Shown here piece by piece: positions 1 to 8,227 of a stretch of 64,000 nucleotides of DNA; the first letter of the stretch is position 1, and every line of letters starts with the position of its first letter. The DNA comes from Clostridium fungisolvens. GTDB taxonomy: Bacteria > Bacillota > Clostridia > Clostridiales > Clostridiaceae. The notes under the pieces are model-generated. The model saw only the letters and a list, made by a program, of their open reading frames with translations, searched no databases and was not told the DNA's origin. The stretch spans positions 3,348,001 to 3,412,000 of the forward strand of contig NZ_BLZR01000001.1 of the NCBI RefSeq assembly GCF_014193895.1. The letters run 5' to 3'. A program made the position numbers and the translations under genes.

Positions 1-470
1 GGAGGATCCATAACTTTTGCTTTGCTACCAAAACTTAATATCCATCCTATAAGAGACTTATCATATACCATATGAACTACAGCAAAAAAAGTTGTATTTG
101 TTTCCCTCAGTAAATCAATACTTTCTTTAAATTCACTTATTAGTTCATCCTTGAGGTCATTATCAAATTCAATTGTGATATCTGTTTTAGTTTGCTTCTT
201 ATAATCAGCGAATTTATTAGCAGTTTTGTTTGAACTAACCACCAAAGGCTTCAAAAAATACCCTTTCTTATTCTCTGAATAGTCACTTATGTCATAACCT
301 AGTTCTTTTAAATTTTTTATGTACTCATATATAGTCCTTCTGTCAATCTTATCTCCAGTTCGTTCTTCCATCATCAGTAGTATTTTTTTCATAGATAGCA
401 TATTCTTATCATTACTGTATTTACTTAAAATGTCAAAAAAGGTATAAAATTTAATATAGTTACTTGCCAT
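1..470 (-). CDS. WYL-domain transcriptional regulator, partial (C-terminus off the window)
   Basis: The reading frame is open from an ATG at 470 to the left edge, about 156 residues. AGGTGAT lies 4 bases before the ATG. The N-terminal part reads as a winged helix (DRRTIYEYIKNLKELGYDI, residues about 40-58), followed by KKGYFL. The last visible residues, near WILSFGSKAKVMDPP, match the usual C-terminal end of WYL regulators. Such proteins bind DNA through the helix-turn-helix and are thought to sense ligands through the WYL domain. The visible part is shorter than a typical WYL regulator (about 300 residues), so either the HTH-WYL linker is reduced or this is a compact variant. The target is unknown. 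Confidence 0.7.
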   Translation of the reverse strand, partial: MASNYIKFYTFFDILSKYSNDKNMLSMKKILLMMEERTGDKIDRRTIYEYIKNLKELGYDISDYSENKKGYFLKPLVVSSNKTANKFADYKKQTKTDITIEFDNDLKDELISEFKESIDLLRETNTTFFAVVHMVYDKSLIGWILSFGSKAKVMDP

Positions 471-570
471 AACATCACCTTTTTCCATATACTTTATTTA
501 TATTATAAAATCCGTAGTGACAAATAACAATATATTTATTTTATATTATTAGGGTTATGTAACCAAGCCA

Positions 571-1530
571 TTATTTTATCTCAAATGTACTAACATCAAT
601 TCTTTTCCATTCCGGTTTTATTTTTTCTATATCATCAGCTAGCTGATATACTGCAAGATCCTTTTGTTTTGCTTCAAGCATGACGTCCATATCCTTATTT
701 ACCTCTCTACACAATTCTATAAACCTTATAAAAGCCTGAGGATCGATGAAATCTGCATGCTTTCTATCCCTCTCACTTTCTTTTGGAGAAGAAAAATGAA
801 ATTTTGCAGGAAGACTCTGGTCTTTCCACGTATCAAAAATATCACTTATGTAATCTTTAAGTTCTTCACCATCATTATTGCACAAATGATGATGAGCATC
901 TAATACCATTGGTGCATTTATATCCTTACAAAGTGAAAGTACTTCTCTTACATTAAAGGTTTTATCATCATTTTCGATCATAAGCCTTGACGTTATTTCC
1001 TTTGGAAACTTTCTAAAATTAACTTCAAACCGTTCTAACGCCTCTTCTTTTCCACCAGCACTACTTCCAACGTGAAGCACCATTTTTCCTTCTGGATAGT
1101 TCATATCTTCAAACAGATGTACATGTGGCCACAAGTTTCTCTCTGTTGCAACCACTACATCTTCTCTAAGAGAATTAATAACATTAAATTCATCAGGGTG
1201 TGTATCTACTCTCATTTGATTTTTTCTAACTAAATCTCCGATTCTTTTAAAATCTTTAGAAAACATCTCTCTATATTTCCACATAACCTCCGGATGAGTA
1301 GCAAGTGGTATTAATGCAGAAGTTATTCTATAAAAATGTAACTGGTTTTCAACATTATATTGCAGTATTTTATATAGATTATCTAAGTTTGAAAGTGTGG
1401 TTGCTTTTAGCTTATTCATCTTACTCTCTTCATTAGTAAGTTTACTATAGGTTGCATAAGTAACTGTACTTGATGAAGTTGTTTTAGGCAATTTTAAAGC
1501 AATAGCCACATAGCCTAGTCTTAAAATCAC
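571..1530 (-). CDS. uvsE: UV DNA damage endonuclease (UvsE/UvdE family)
   Basis: This 319-residue protein starts at a GTG preceded by GGGAG (GGGAGATGATAAAGTG). UvsE is a metal-dependent TIM-barrel endonuclease that nicks DNA 5' to UV photoproducts in alternative excision repair. Family features visible are the N-terminal RLGYVAIAL, the NLDNLYKILQYN and HFYRITSALIPLATHPEV segments, HVGSSAGGKEEAL, RLMIENDD and VLDAHHHLCNN, which supply the His/Glu/Asp metal ligands. Length is normal for the family. It appears to be a single gene; the upstream gene on this strand is the liv operon in the opposite position, separated by a terminator. Photoproduct repair is consistent with a spore-former. Confidence 0.9.
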   Translation of the reverse strand: MILRLGYVAIALKLPKTTSSSTVTYATYSKLTNEESKMNKLKATTLSNLDNLYKILQYNVENQLHFYRITSALIPLATHPEVMWKYREMFSKDFKRIGDLVRKNQMRVDTHPDEFNVINSLREDVVVATERNLWPHVHLFEDMNYPEGKMVLHVGSSAGGKEEALERFEVNFRKFPKEITSRLMIENDDKTFNVREVLSLCKDINAPMVLDAHHHLCNNDGEELKDYISDIFDTWKDQSLPAKFHFSSPKESERDRKHADFIDPQAFIRFIELCREVNKDMDVMLEAKQKDLAVYQLADDIEKIKPEWKRIDVSTFEIK

Positions 1531-1593
1531 TTTATCATCTCCCTTAGTATTAATTATTATGTTTCTCTAAAAGTATTATTTCCTAAAGAATAA

Positions 1594-1629
1594 AAAAAGT
1601 ATCTTAATCATATAATTAAAATACTTTTT
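1594..1629. terminator. Stem-loop terminator between livF and uvsE
   Basis: An inverted repeat pairs AAAAAGTAT-TTAAT on the left with ATTAA-ATACTTTTT on the right around a short loop. It lies just downstream of livF on the minus strand, so it probably ends the liv transcript. The arms are A/T rich and could work in both directions. Confidence 0.6.
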
Positions 1630-1691
1630 AATACTTCTCTATTCTATTATTCTATAACATGTTTAAAGATATCTGAATAGCCTTAAGCTTT

Positions 1692-2396
1692 TTATTCACC
1701 TAGATATGCACTTCTTACCTTTTCATCTTTAAGAACTGCATCAGCATTTCCACTTAAAACTACATTTCCTGTTTCTAAAACATATGCTCTGTTTGCAATT
1801 GATAAAGCCATATGAGCGTTTTGCTCAACTAATAATATGGTAGTTCCGCCTTTATTTATTTCCTGTATTGTATCAAAAATGTTCTTTACTACTATAGGTG
1901 CAAGTCCCATGGATGGCTCATCTAAAAGTAAAAGCTTTGGTCTATTCATAAGAGCTCTACCTATAGCAAGCATTTGCTGCTCACCACCAGAAAGGGTACC
2001 AGCTAGCTGGTTTATTCTTTCTTTAAGTCTAGGGAATTTGTCATATATCATTTCATAATCTTTTTTGATTCCATCTTTGTCGTTACGAAGATAGGCACCA
2101 AGTTCAAGATTTTCCTTAACTGAAAGATTAGCAAAAATCTTTCTGCCCTCTGGTACATGACCTATTCCATAGCCTACTAATTTATGAGGTTGAACACTCT
2201 TTATAGTCTTATTATTGAACTGAATGTCACCAGTTTTGTAAGGAGTAAGTCCAGAAATAGCTCTAAGTGTAGATGTCTTTCCTGCTCCGTTAGCTCCAAT
2301 TAGTGTAACTATTTCCCCTTCATTTACTTCTATATTTATATTCTTAAGGGCGTGTATTCCATCGTAGTAAACATTCAAATTGTTAACCTTAAGCAT
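1692..2396 (-). CDS. livF: Branched-chain amino acid ABC transporter ATP-binding protein LivF
   Basis: The product is a 234-residue ATPase that powers uptake of leucine, isoleucine and valine together with LivG. I start at the ATG at 2396 (MLKVNNLNVYYDG) because GAGGAGG lies at the right distance and only one base separates it from the livG stop; a longer frame beginning at 2429 would overlap livG. Motifs seen are Walker A GANGAGKTS, signature LSGGEQQML, Walker B LLLLDEPSMGLAP and the H-loop VEQNAH. Length is typical for LivF. It is the last gene of the liv operon. Confidence 0.95.
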   Translation of the reverse strand: MLKVNNLNVYYDGIHALKNINIEVNEGEIVTLIGANGAGKTSTLRAISGLTPYKTGDIQFNNKTIKSVQPHKLVGYGIGHVPEGRKIFANLSVKENLELGAYLRNDKDGIKKDYEMIYDKFPRLKERINQLAGTLSGGEQQMLAIGRALMNRPKLLLLDEPSMGLAPIVVKNIFDTIQEINKGGTTILLVEQNAHMALSIANRAYVLETGNVVLSGNADAVLKDEKVRSAYLGE

Positions 2397-2397
2397 T

Positions 2398-3174
2398 CTA
2401 TATAGCCTCCTCACTTGTATAAGCTTCACCTAAGTAAGCTTCTATAACTCTTGGATTATTTTTAATTTGTTCCGGTGTTCCTTCTGCAATTTTTTTACCA
2501 TAATCTAATACAGCAATCTTTTCACAAATACCCATAACTAATTTCATATCATGTTCAATTAGAAGTACTGATACACCGAATTTATCTTTAATCCAGCTTA
2601 TCATTCTCATTAAATCCTGTGTTTCTTGTGGATTCATTCCTGCTGCAGGCTCATCTAGAAGAAGTAATTCTGGACCAGCAGCTAAAGCTCTAGCTATCTC
2701 TAGTCTTCTTTGTTCTCCATAAGAAAGGTTGCTAGCTAAATCAAAAGCTTTATCTCTTAAGCCAAAAGCTTCTAAAAGTTCAAGACATTTTTCTTCAATC
2801 TCTTTTTCAATCTTAAAGAACTTAGGAGTCCTAAAAATTGCATGAAATAGATTATATTTAACACTATAACCAAAGGATATCTTAACATTATCTAAAACAG
2901 TAAGGCTTTTAAAAAGTCTTATATTCTGGAAGGTTCTTGCTATCTTCTTTTGAGTAATGCAATATGGCTTTAATCCATGTATCTTCTCACCTTTATAAGA
3001 TATTGAGCCTTCAGTAGGAGAATAAACCCCTGTAAGCATGTTAAATACCGTAGTCTTTCCCGCTCCATTCGGTCCTATAAGTCCCACAACTTCTTTTTCA
3101 TTTATCTCTAATGCAAACTCAGATACTGCTTTAAGTCCACCAAATTGAATAGTTAAGTTTTCAACTTTTAACAT
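2398..3174 (-). CDS. livG: Branched-chain amino acid ABC transporter ATP-binding protein LivG
   Basis: This 258-residue ATPase is the second nucleotide-binding subunit of the LIV importer. Visible motifs are Walker A GPNGAGKTTVFN, the family's TFQNIRLF stretch after the Q-loop, signature LSYGEQRRLE, Walker B LLLLDEPAAGMNP and H-loop IEHDM. The ATG at 3174 overlaps the livM stop by one base (TAATG) and is preceded by GGAGGAG, so translation is probably coupled to livM. Confidence 0.95.
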   Translation of the reverse strand: MLKVENLTIQFGGLKAVSEFALEINEKEVVGLIGPNGAGKTTVFNMLTGVYSPTEGSISYKGEKIHGLKPYCITQKKIARTFQNIRLFKSLTVLDNVKISFGYSVKYNLFHAIFRTPKFFKIEKEIEEKCLELLEAFGLRDKAFDLASNLSYGEQRRLEIARALAAGPELLLLDEPAAGMNPQETQDLMRMISWIKDKFGVSVLLIEHDMKLVMGICEKIAVLDYGKKIAEGTPEQIKNNPRVIEAYLGEAYTSEEAI

Positions 3175-4130
3175 TACACCACTCCTCCTTCCTTACTTTC
3201 CTTTTTCAAAAACTTACTGAATATGCTAAAACTTACTTCTTTAGTTCCTAGTAATCCTTGTGGTCTAAATATCATAAGAACTATTAATGCAATTGAGTAT
3301 ATAATCATTCTGAAATCTTTTATAGGTCTTAACAGTTCTGGTAAGAAAGTTAATATACCACTTGCTATTATTGATCCAGATAAAGAACCCATACCACCAA
3401 AAACTACGAAAGTTAAAACTTCTATAGATTTCATAAAATCAAAATAACTTGGTATTAAGAACCTAGAGTAATGAGCATAAAGACCACCACCAACACCTGC
3501 TAAAAATGCTGCTATTACAAATGCGGTAACTTTGTATCTTGCAGTATTAACTCCCATTGCTTCTGCTGCAATCTCGTTCTCTCTTACTGCAATCATACTT
3601 CTTCCTTGAGCCGAATGTATTATATTAAAAACTATTATAACTACAGCAACCATTATGAAATATGCCCAAGTAAAAGTTGTCTTTAGAGGTATCCCTGTAA
3701 ACCCTCTTGGTCCTCCAGTATAATCAATGTTAGTAAGAATAACTCTTATAATTTCACCTACACCTAAGGTAGTTATAGCAAAATAGTCACCTTTAAGCTT
3801 TAGAGTAGGTAATCCTACAATTAATGCTACAACTGCAGCTAATATTCCGCCTGCAATTAATGCAACTGGAAAGCTATACTGTAACTTTGCTGTAAGTATT
3901 GCTGCAGTATACGCTCCTATTGACATAAATCCCGCATGTCCTAAACATAATTGTCCAGTAAACCCAGTTATAAGATTTAAGGAAACTGCTAATATTATAT
4001 TTATACATACTAAGGTAATAAGTCCACCATAAAATCTGTTTATAATTCTTTCTTGCAATAAATAATTAAGCAAAAAGAAAATTCCTACTATTAGAACTGC
4101 GTATATTAAGTAATTCACTATCTTCTTCAT
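3174..4130 (-). CDS. livM: Branched-chain amino acid ABC transporter permease LivM
   Basis: This 318-residue polytopic membrane protein has about eight to nine hydrophobic helices and the family signature GFTGQLCLGHAGFMSIGAYTA near residues 54-74. It also has the conserved cytoplasmic EAA-like loop NEIAAEAMGVNTARYKVTAF. It forms the membrane channel with LivH. The ATG at 4130 has AGGTGA upstream, and the gene sits 8 bases after the livH stop. Confidence 0.95.
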   Translation of the reverse strand: MKKIVNYLIYAVLIVGIFFLLNYLLQERIINRFYGGLITLVCINIILAVSLNLITGFTGQLCLGHAGFMSIGAYTAAILTAKLQYSFPVALIAGGILAAVVALIVGLPTLKLKGDYFAITTLGVGEIIRVILTNIDYTGGPRGFTGIPLKTTFTWAYFIMVAVVIIVFNIIHSAQGRSMIAVRENEIAAEAMGVNTARYKVTAFVIAAFLAGVGGGLYAHYSRFLIPSYFDFMKSIEVLTFVVFGGMGSLSGSIIASGILTFLPELLRPIKDFRMIIYSIALIVLMIFRPQGLLGTKEVSFSIFSKFLKKESKEGGVV

Positions 4131-4138
4131 GCTGTCAC

Positions 4139-5014
4139 CTACACTTTCTCTCTAGTTATCTTGCCTAAAAGACCTGAAGGCTTAATAAGTAGAACTATAA
4201 TTAATATTGAAAAAGCTATTGCATCTGAAAGTCTTGTAGATATATATGCCTTAGTTAAAGTCTCTGCTACTCCCATAAACAACCCGCCAATAAGTGCTCC
4301 TGGGATAACCCCTATTCCACCAAGTACAGCCGCTACAAAGGCTTTGATTCCAGGCATCATTCCCATATAAGGATCTATTGTAGTCCATGCAAGTGCTACT
4401 AGAACACCAGCTGCACCTGCAAGTGCAGATCCTAAAGCAAAAGTAAATGATATGGTATTATTTACGTTTATACCCATTAGGGATGCTGCCTCTATGTCAA
4501 AAGAAGCTGCTCTCATAGCCTTACCAACTTTTGTTCTGTATACAATAAACTGGAGTAGTACAACTAGAAGTAATGAGACTCCTAGAGTTATAAGCTGTAT
4601 GTTGGTTACTTGAAGAGAACCTATATTTATTTTTGCAGACTCGATTAGATTTGGGAAGCTCTTCGGAGAAGGCCCAACTATAAATCTCATTCCATTTTCT
4701 AGTAATAACGATACACCTATAGCTGTAATTAGAAGCGTTATTCTAGGTGATTTTCTAAGTGGTTTATATGCTATTTTCTCTATTACAATTCCTAAAACTG
4801 CTGATACAACCATAGCTATTATCATAGTTGGTAGGAATGATAAGTTTAGCTTAGTAGCCACAAAGAAACCTGTAAAAGCACCAATCATATATATATCTCC
4901 ATGTGCAAAGTTTATAAGCTGGATTATACCGTATACCATTGTATATCCTAATGCTAGCAGAGCATATATGCTTCCAAGTGATAGTCCATTAATCAATTGC
5001 TGTAGTAACTCCAT
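4139..5014 (-). CDS. livH: Branched-chain amino acid ABC transporter permease LivH
   Basis: This 291-residue membrane permease opens with the characteristic LINGLSLGSIYALLALGYTM and carries GIIQLINFAHGDIYMIGAF. The C-terminal portion includes ALGSALAGAAGVLVAL and FVAAVLGGIGVIPGALIGG, typical of LivH. The start at 5014 follows AGGGGGA. It is 35 bases downstream of the livJ copy at 5050-6201 and should be cotranscribed with it. Confidence 0.95.
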   Translation of the reverse strand: MELLQQLINGLSLGSIYALLALGYTMVYGIIQLINFAHGDIYMIGAFTGFFVATKLNLSFLPTMIIAMVVSAVLGIVIEKIAYKPLRKSPRITLLITAIGVSLLLENGMRFIVGPSPKSFPNLIESAKINIGSLQVTNIQLITLGVSLLLVVLLQFIVYRTKVGKAMRAASFDIEAASLMGINVNNTISFTFALGSALAGAAGVLVALAWTTIDPYMGMMPGIKAFVAAVLGGIGVIPGALIGGLFMGVAETLTKAYISTRLSDAIAFSILIIVLLIKPSGLLGKITREKV

Positions 5015-5049
5015 AGTAGTCCCCCTATATATTCTTAATTATCATTTAA

Positions 5050-6201
5050 TTATTTAGGTTCAACCTTTGTCACAAGCGAATTCTTTTCTCCTTCAACTTT
5101 CAATATTACAGCACCTTTTATTGCTGTTCTTTCTGAGTTGAACTTTAATTTTCCTGTAACTCCAGTGTACTCAACCTTAGCTAGAGCATTCTTTACCTTA
5201 TCTCCATCAACACTCTTTGCATCTTCTATAGCTTTAAATAATACTTTTGCCGAGTCATAACCTAAAGGTGCAAAAGTGTCTGGCTCCTTGTTGTATTCCT
5301 TTTTATATGCTGCAACAAAATCTTGAACTTCTTTAGCTGTATCACCTGGGAAGTAGTGGTTTATAAATAAAGCACCTTTAACTGCATCTCCACCTATTTT
5401 ATATAAGTCTGCTGAATCCCATCCATCTACACCTAGTAATTGAGAAGTTATTCCTACAGCCTTTGCTTGTTTAGCTATAAGACCAACAACATTATAGTAA
5501 TCAGGTAAAAGTAGTACATCTGGGTTTGTACCCTTTATTTTTGTTAACTGTGCATTAAAATCTTTATCATCATTGTTGTAAGTTGAAAACTCAACAACTT
5601 TTCCGCCTTTTGCTTCGAATTCTGCTTTGAATGCTTCTGCTATACCTTTTGAATAGTCAGAGCCAACATTATAAAGAACTGCTGCAGTTTTCTTACCAAG
5701 ACCTTCAGCTGTATATCTAGCCATAACTTCTCCTTGATATGAATCTACAAAACAACCTCTAAAAACATACTCTCCTCCAACCTTTGTTATAGTAGGCTCT
5801 GTTGCAGTTGGTGTTATAAGTGGAATTTTAGATTGTGTTGCATTCGGCGCAACTGCTAGTGTTGCTCCTGAGGTAACTGCCCCGATTATTGCTGAAACTT
5901 TTTCATCGTCAACTAATTTATTAAAAGCATTAATAGATGCATTTTGATCAGCTTGGTCATCTTCAAAAATTATTTGAACTTTCTTTCCATTAATACCGCC
6001 TTTTTCGTTTATTTCCTTCTCAGCTAATTGAATGCCTTCCTTAACTGATTGTCCATATGTTGCAACTTTTCCTGTAAGCGGTGCAATAGATCCAATCTTT
6101 ATAACCTCTGAATCTTCTGATTCCTTTTTGCTGCTGCAACCTACAAATAAACTGGCAACCACAGCCACCGCAAGTGTAGCTACAATTATCTTCTTTTTCA
6201 T
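5050..6201 (-). CDS. livJ: Branched-chain amino acid binding lipoprotein LivJ (copy 1)
   Basis: This 383-residue type-1 periplasmic-binding-protein fold captures the amino acid outside the membrane and hands it to LivHM. The signal peptide ends in a lipobox, LFVGC (Cys22), so the protein should be lipid-anchored. Conserved ligand-domain stretches include KIGSIAPLTGKVATYGQ, GAVTSGATLAVAP and GVDGWDS. The start is supported by a G-run Shine-Dalgarno 7 bases before the ATG. It is the first gene of the livJHMGF operon. A near-identical paralogue lies directly upstream at 6760-7920. Confidence 0.95.
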   Translation of the reverse strand: MKKKIIVATLAVAVVASLFVGCSSKKESEDSEVIKIGSIAPLTGKVATYGQSVKEGIQLAEKEINEKGGINGKKVQIIFEDDQADQNASINAFNKLVDDEKVSAIIGAVTSGATLAVAPNATQSKIPLITPTATEPTITKVGGEYVFRGCFVDSYQGEVMARYTAEGLGKKTAAVLYNVGSDYSKGIAEAFKAEFEAKGGKVVEFSTYNNDDKDFNAQLTKIKGTNPDVLLLPDYYNVVGLIAKQAKAVGITSQLLGVDGWDSADLYKIGGDAVKGALFINHYFPGDTAKEVQDFVAAYKKEYNKEPDTFAPLGYDSAKVLFKAIEDAKSVDGDKVKNALAKVEYTGVTGKLKFNSERTAIKGAVILKVEGEKNSLVTKVEPK

Positions 6202-6469
6202 AATTAAGCCCCCCCTGATGTTATACAGTCCTTTTTATTTATATTAACAACTAATCAATAAAAAATCAATAATTTTTTTCATCTTTTTTTATTAATTAGC
6301 CATAATTTCGCATTTTAAATTAGATAATAATTATATATATTAGCTATTTTTTATTAATTTATCATTTTAGCCTTGCAAGAAAACGTTTTTCTATATATAT
6401 CAATTTGAAAACACTCAAAATATTAATAATATGTTAATATAGCTATAAAATATTATATTATTTCATTTA
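6202..6469. other. Leader/promoter region of livJ copy 1
   Basis: This AT-rich stretch holds no gene. It resembles the leader of the second livJ (7921-8227) over much of its length: both contain AAACGTTTTT and further on AATATTAATAATATGTTAATA. The AAACGTTTTT core is cre-like, but I cannot assign a regulator or a clear promoter. Confidence 0.45.
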
Positions 6470-6685
6470 TTTCGTAATAAATCTGAGTTGAGGTTTTGTT
6501 TATGTAAAATCATTGAAGCAACTTTATCCCGTGATTTTTTTGCGCATCTGACTTTCCGAATGACTATGAGGAAACTTGAGGCAAGTAAGTTTCATTTTTA
6601 CTGTATCGCCATAAAAAGCTTCTGAAAGCATTAAAGTATCTAGGTTTAATCAGCATAAAAATTTTATAATTTCCTTTACAGTTAA
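6470..6685. repeat. Dispersed repeat family 1, long copy
   Basis: The segment aligns with 11993-12184 over about 150 bases: shared blocks are CTTTCCGAAT, TATGAGGAAA, TTTTTACTGTAT, ATCTAGGTTTA and TTTATAATTTCCTTTACAGT. Inside it GAAACTT pairs with AAGTTTC, followed by a T-run. On the minus strand a broken frame reads LKFPHSHSESQMR then, after a shift in an A-run, KKSRDKVASM. I recall similar short translations scattered in Clostridium genomes, but this is unverified memory. It is probably a decayed mobile or structural repeat rather than a gene. Confidence 0.6.
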
Positions 6686-6717
6686 AAAGAGTATTTCAAA
6701 TTAATGAAATACTCTTT
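6686..6717 (-). terminator. Terminator of livJ copy 2
   Basis: A perfect 12-base inverted repeat (AAAGAGTATTTC / GAAATACTCTTT) around an 8-base loop, followed on the minus strand by a T-run. It lies about 40 bases after the stop of the second livJ, so that gene is probably a separate transcript from the liv operon. Confidence 0.8.
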
Positions 6718-6759
6718 CTATAATTACCTTTGTAGTTTTATACTCAAGATAACTTTTTA

Positions 6760-7920
6760 TTACTTAGGATCAACCTTTGTCACAAGTGAATTCTTTTCTC
6801 CTTCAACTTTTAGAATTGCAGCACCTTTTACCGCAGTTCTTTCTGAGTTGAACTTTAATTTACCTGTAACTCCAGTATACTCTACCTTGGCTAAAGCATC
6901 CTTTATCTTATCTCCATCTGTACTCTTTGCATCTTCTATAGCCTTGAACAATAGTTTTGCTCCATCATAACCTAAAGCAGCAAGTGCATCAGGTTCTTTA
7001 TTGTAATCTTTCTTATATGCCGCAACAAAATCTTGAACTTCTTTAGCTGAATCACCTGGGAAGTAATGATTTATGAATAAAGCACCCTTAACTGCATCTC
7101 CACCTATCTTATATAAGTCTGATGAATCCCATCCGTCTACACCTAGTAATTGAGAAGTTATTCCTACAGCCTTAGCTTGCTTAGCTATAAGACCAACTAC
7201 GTTATAGTAGTCAGGTAAAAGTAAAACATCTGCATTTGAGCTTTTTATCTTTGTTAACTGTGCGTTAAAATCTTTATCATCATTGTTGTAAGTTGAGAAC
7301 TCAACAACTTTTCCACCCTTTGCTTCAAATTCTGCTTTGAAAGCTTCTGCTATACCTTTTGAGTAGTCTGACCCAACATTATAAAGAACTGCTGCTGTCT
7401 TCTTACTAAGACCTTCAGTTGCATATCTAGCCATAACTTGACCTTGGTATGAATCAACATAACAACTTCTGAAAACATACTCTCCACCAACTTTTGTTAT
7501 AGTAGGTTCTGTTGCAGTTGGTGTTATAAGTGGGATTTTAGATTGTGTTGCATTTGGTGCAACTGCTAACGTAGCACCTGATGTAACAGCTCCTATTATT
7601 GCTGAAACTTTTTCATCATCAACTAGTTTATTGAAAGCATTAATCGCTGCATTTTGGTCAGCTTGGTCATCCTCAAAAACGACTTGGACTTTCTTACCGT
7701 TGATACCACCTTTATCATTAACTTCTTTCTCAGCTAATTGAACCCCTTCCTTAACTGATTGTCCATATGTTGCAACCTTACCTGTAAGTGGTGCTATAGA
7801 ACCAATCTTTATTACATCTCCGCTCGCTCCGTCTGCCCCATCCTTTTTGCTGCTACAACCTACAAACAAGCTAGCAACCATAGCTACCGCTAGTGTAGCT
7901 ACAAGTATCTTCTTTTTCAT
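6760..7920 (-). CDS. livJ: Branched-chain amino acid binding lipoprotein LivJ (copy 2)
   Basis: This 386-residue paralogue of the 5050-6201 protein is identical over most of the mature sequence. Differences cluster just after the lipobox (SSKKDGADGASG against SSKKESED) and in scattered substitutions such as FRSCYVDS against FRGCFVDS. I start at the ATG at 7920, with GGGGGA upstream; the frame could extend to 7944 but that adds residues before the signal peptide. The gene has its own terminator and its own leader, so it may provide an extra or differently regulated receptor for the same LivHMGF transporter. Confidence 0.93.
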   Translation of the reverse strand: MKKKILVATLAVAMVASLFVGCSSKKDGADGASGDVIKIGSIAPLTGKVATYGQSVKEGVQLAEKEVNDKGGINGKKVQVVFEDDQADQNAAINAFNKLVDDEKVSAIIGAVTSGATLAVAPNATQSKIPLITPTATEPTITKVGGEYVFRSCYVDSYQGQVMARYATEGLSKKTAAVLYNVGSDYSKGIAEAFKAEFEAKGGKVVEFSTYNNDDKDFNAQLTKIKSSNADVLLLPDYYNVVGLIAKQAKAVGITSQLLGVDGWDSSDLYKIGGDAVKGALFINHYFPGDSAKEVQDFVAAYKKDYNKEPDALAALGYDGAKLLFKAIEDAKSTDGDKIKDALAKVEYTGVTGKLKFNSERTAVKGAAILKVEGEKNSLVTKVDPK

Positions 7921-8227
7921 AATTGAGTCCCCCTTTTTATACATTGCTTTTTTATACGTGTCTTTTTATTTATATTAACAATTAATTAATGAAAAATCAA
8001 TAACATTTTTCATATTTTTTTAATAAATATTTATAATTAACGTTTATAAATTAGATAATGCACACATTATTAGCCATCTTATTGATAATTTAATAAATAA
8101 CCCTTTCTAGTAAACGTTTTTTTATATACTTCAATTTTAAAATGATAAAAATATTAATAATATGTTAATAAATAAAAAAACAATTCAATCACACACTCAA
8201 TATATGATCAAATTGTTAAAAATTTAG
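7921..8227. other. Leader/promoter region of livJ copy 2
   Basis: There is no gene here. The region keeps several blocks of the copy 1 leader (AAACGTTTTTTT, AATATTAATAATATGTTAATA), so the duplication included upstream control sequence. I cannot place a confident promoter. Confidence 0.4.

Noticed and set aside
6202..6469. CodY boxes in front of the liv genes
   Set aside because: I could not find a close match to the AATTTTCWGAAAATT consensus; AT-rich near-hits are expected by chance.
6470..6685. Coding gene on the minus strand of the family 1 repeat
   Set aside because: The frame is broken by stops and a shift in an A-run, and the other copies are even more decayed.
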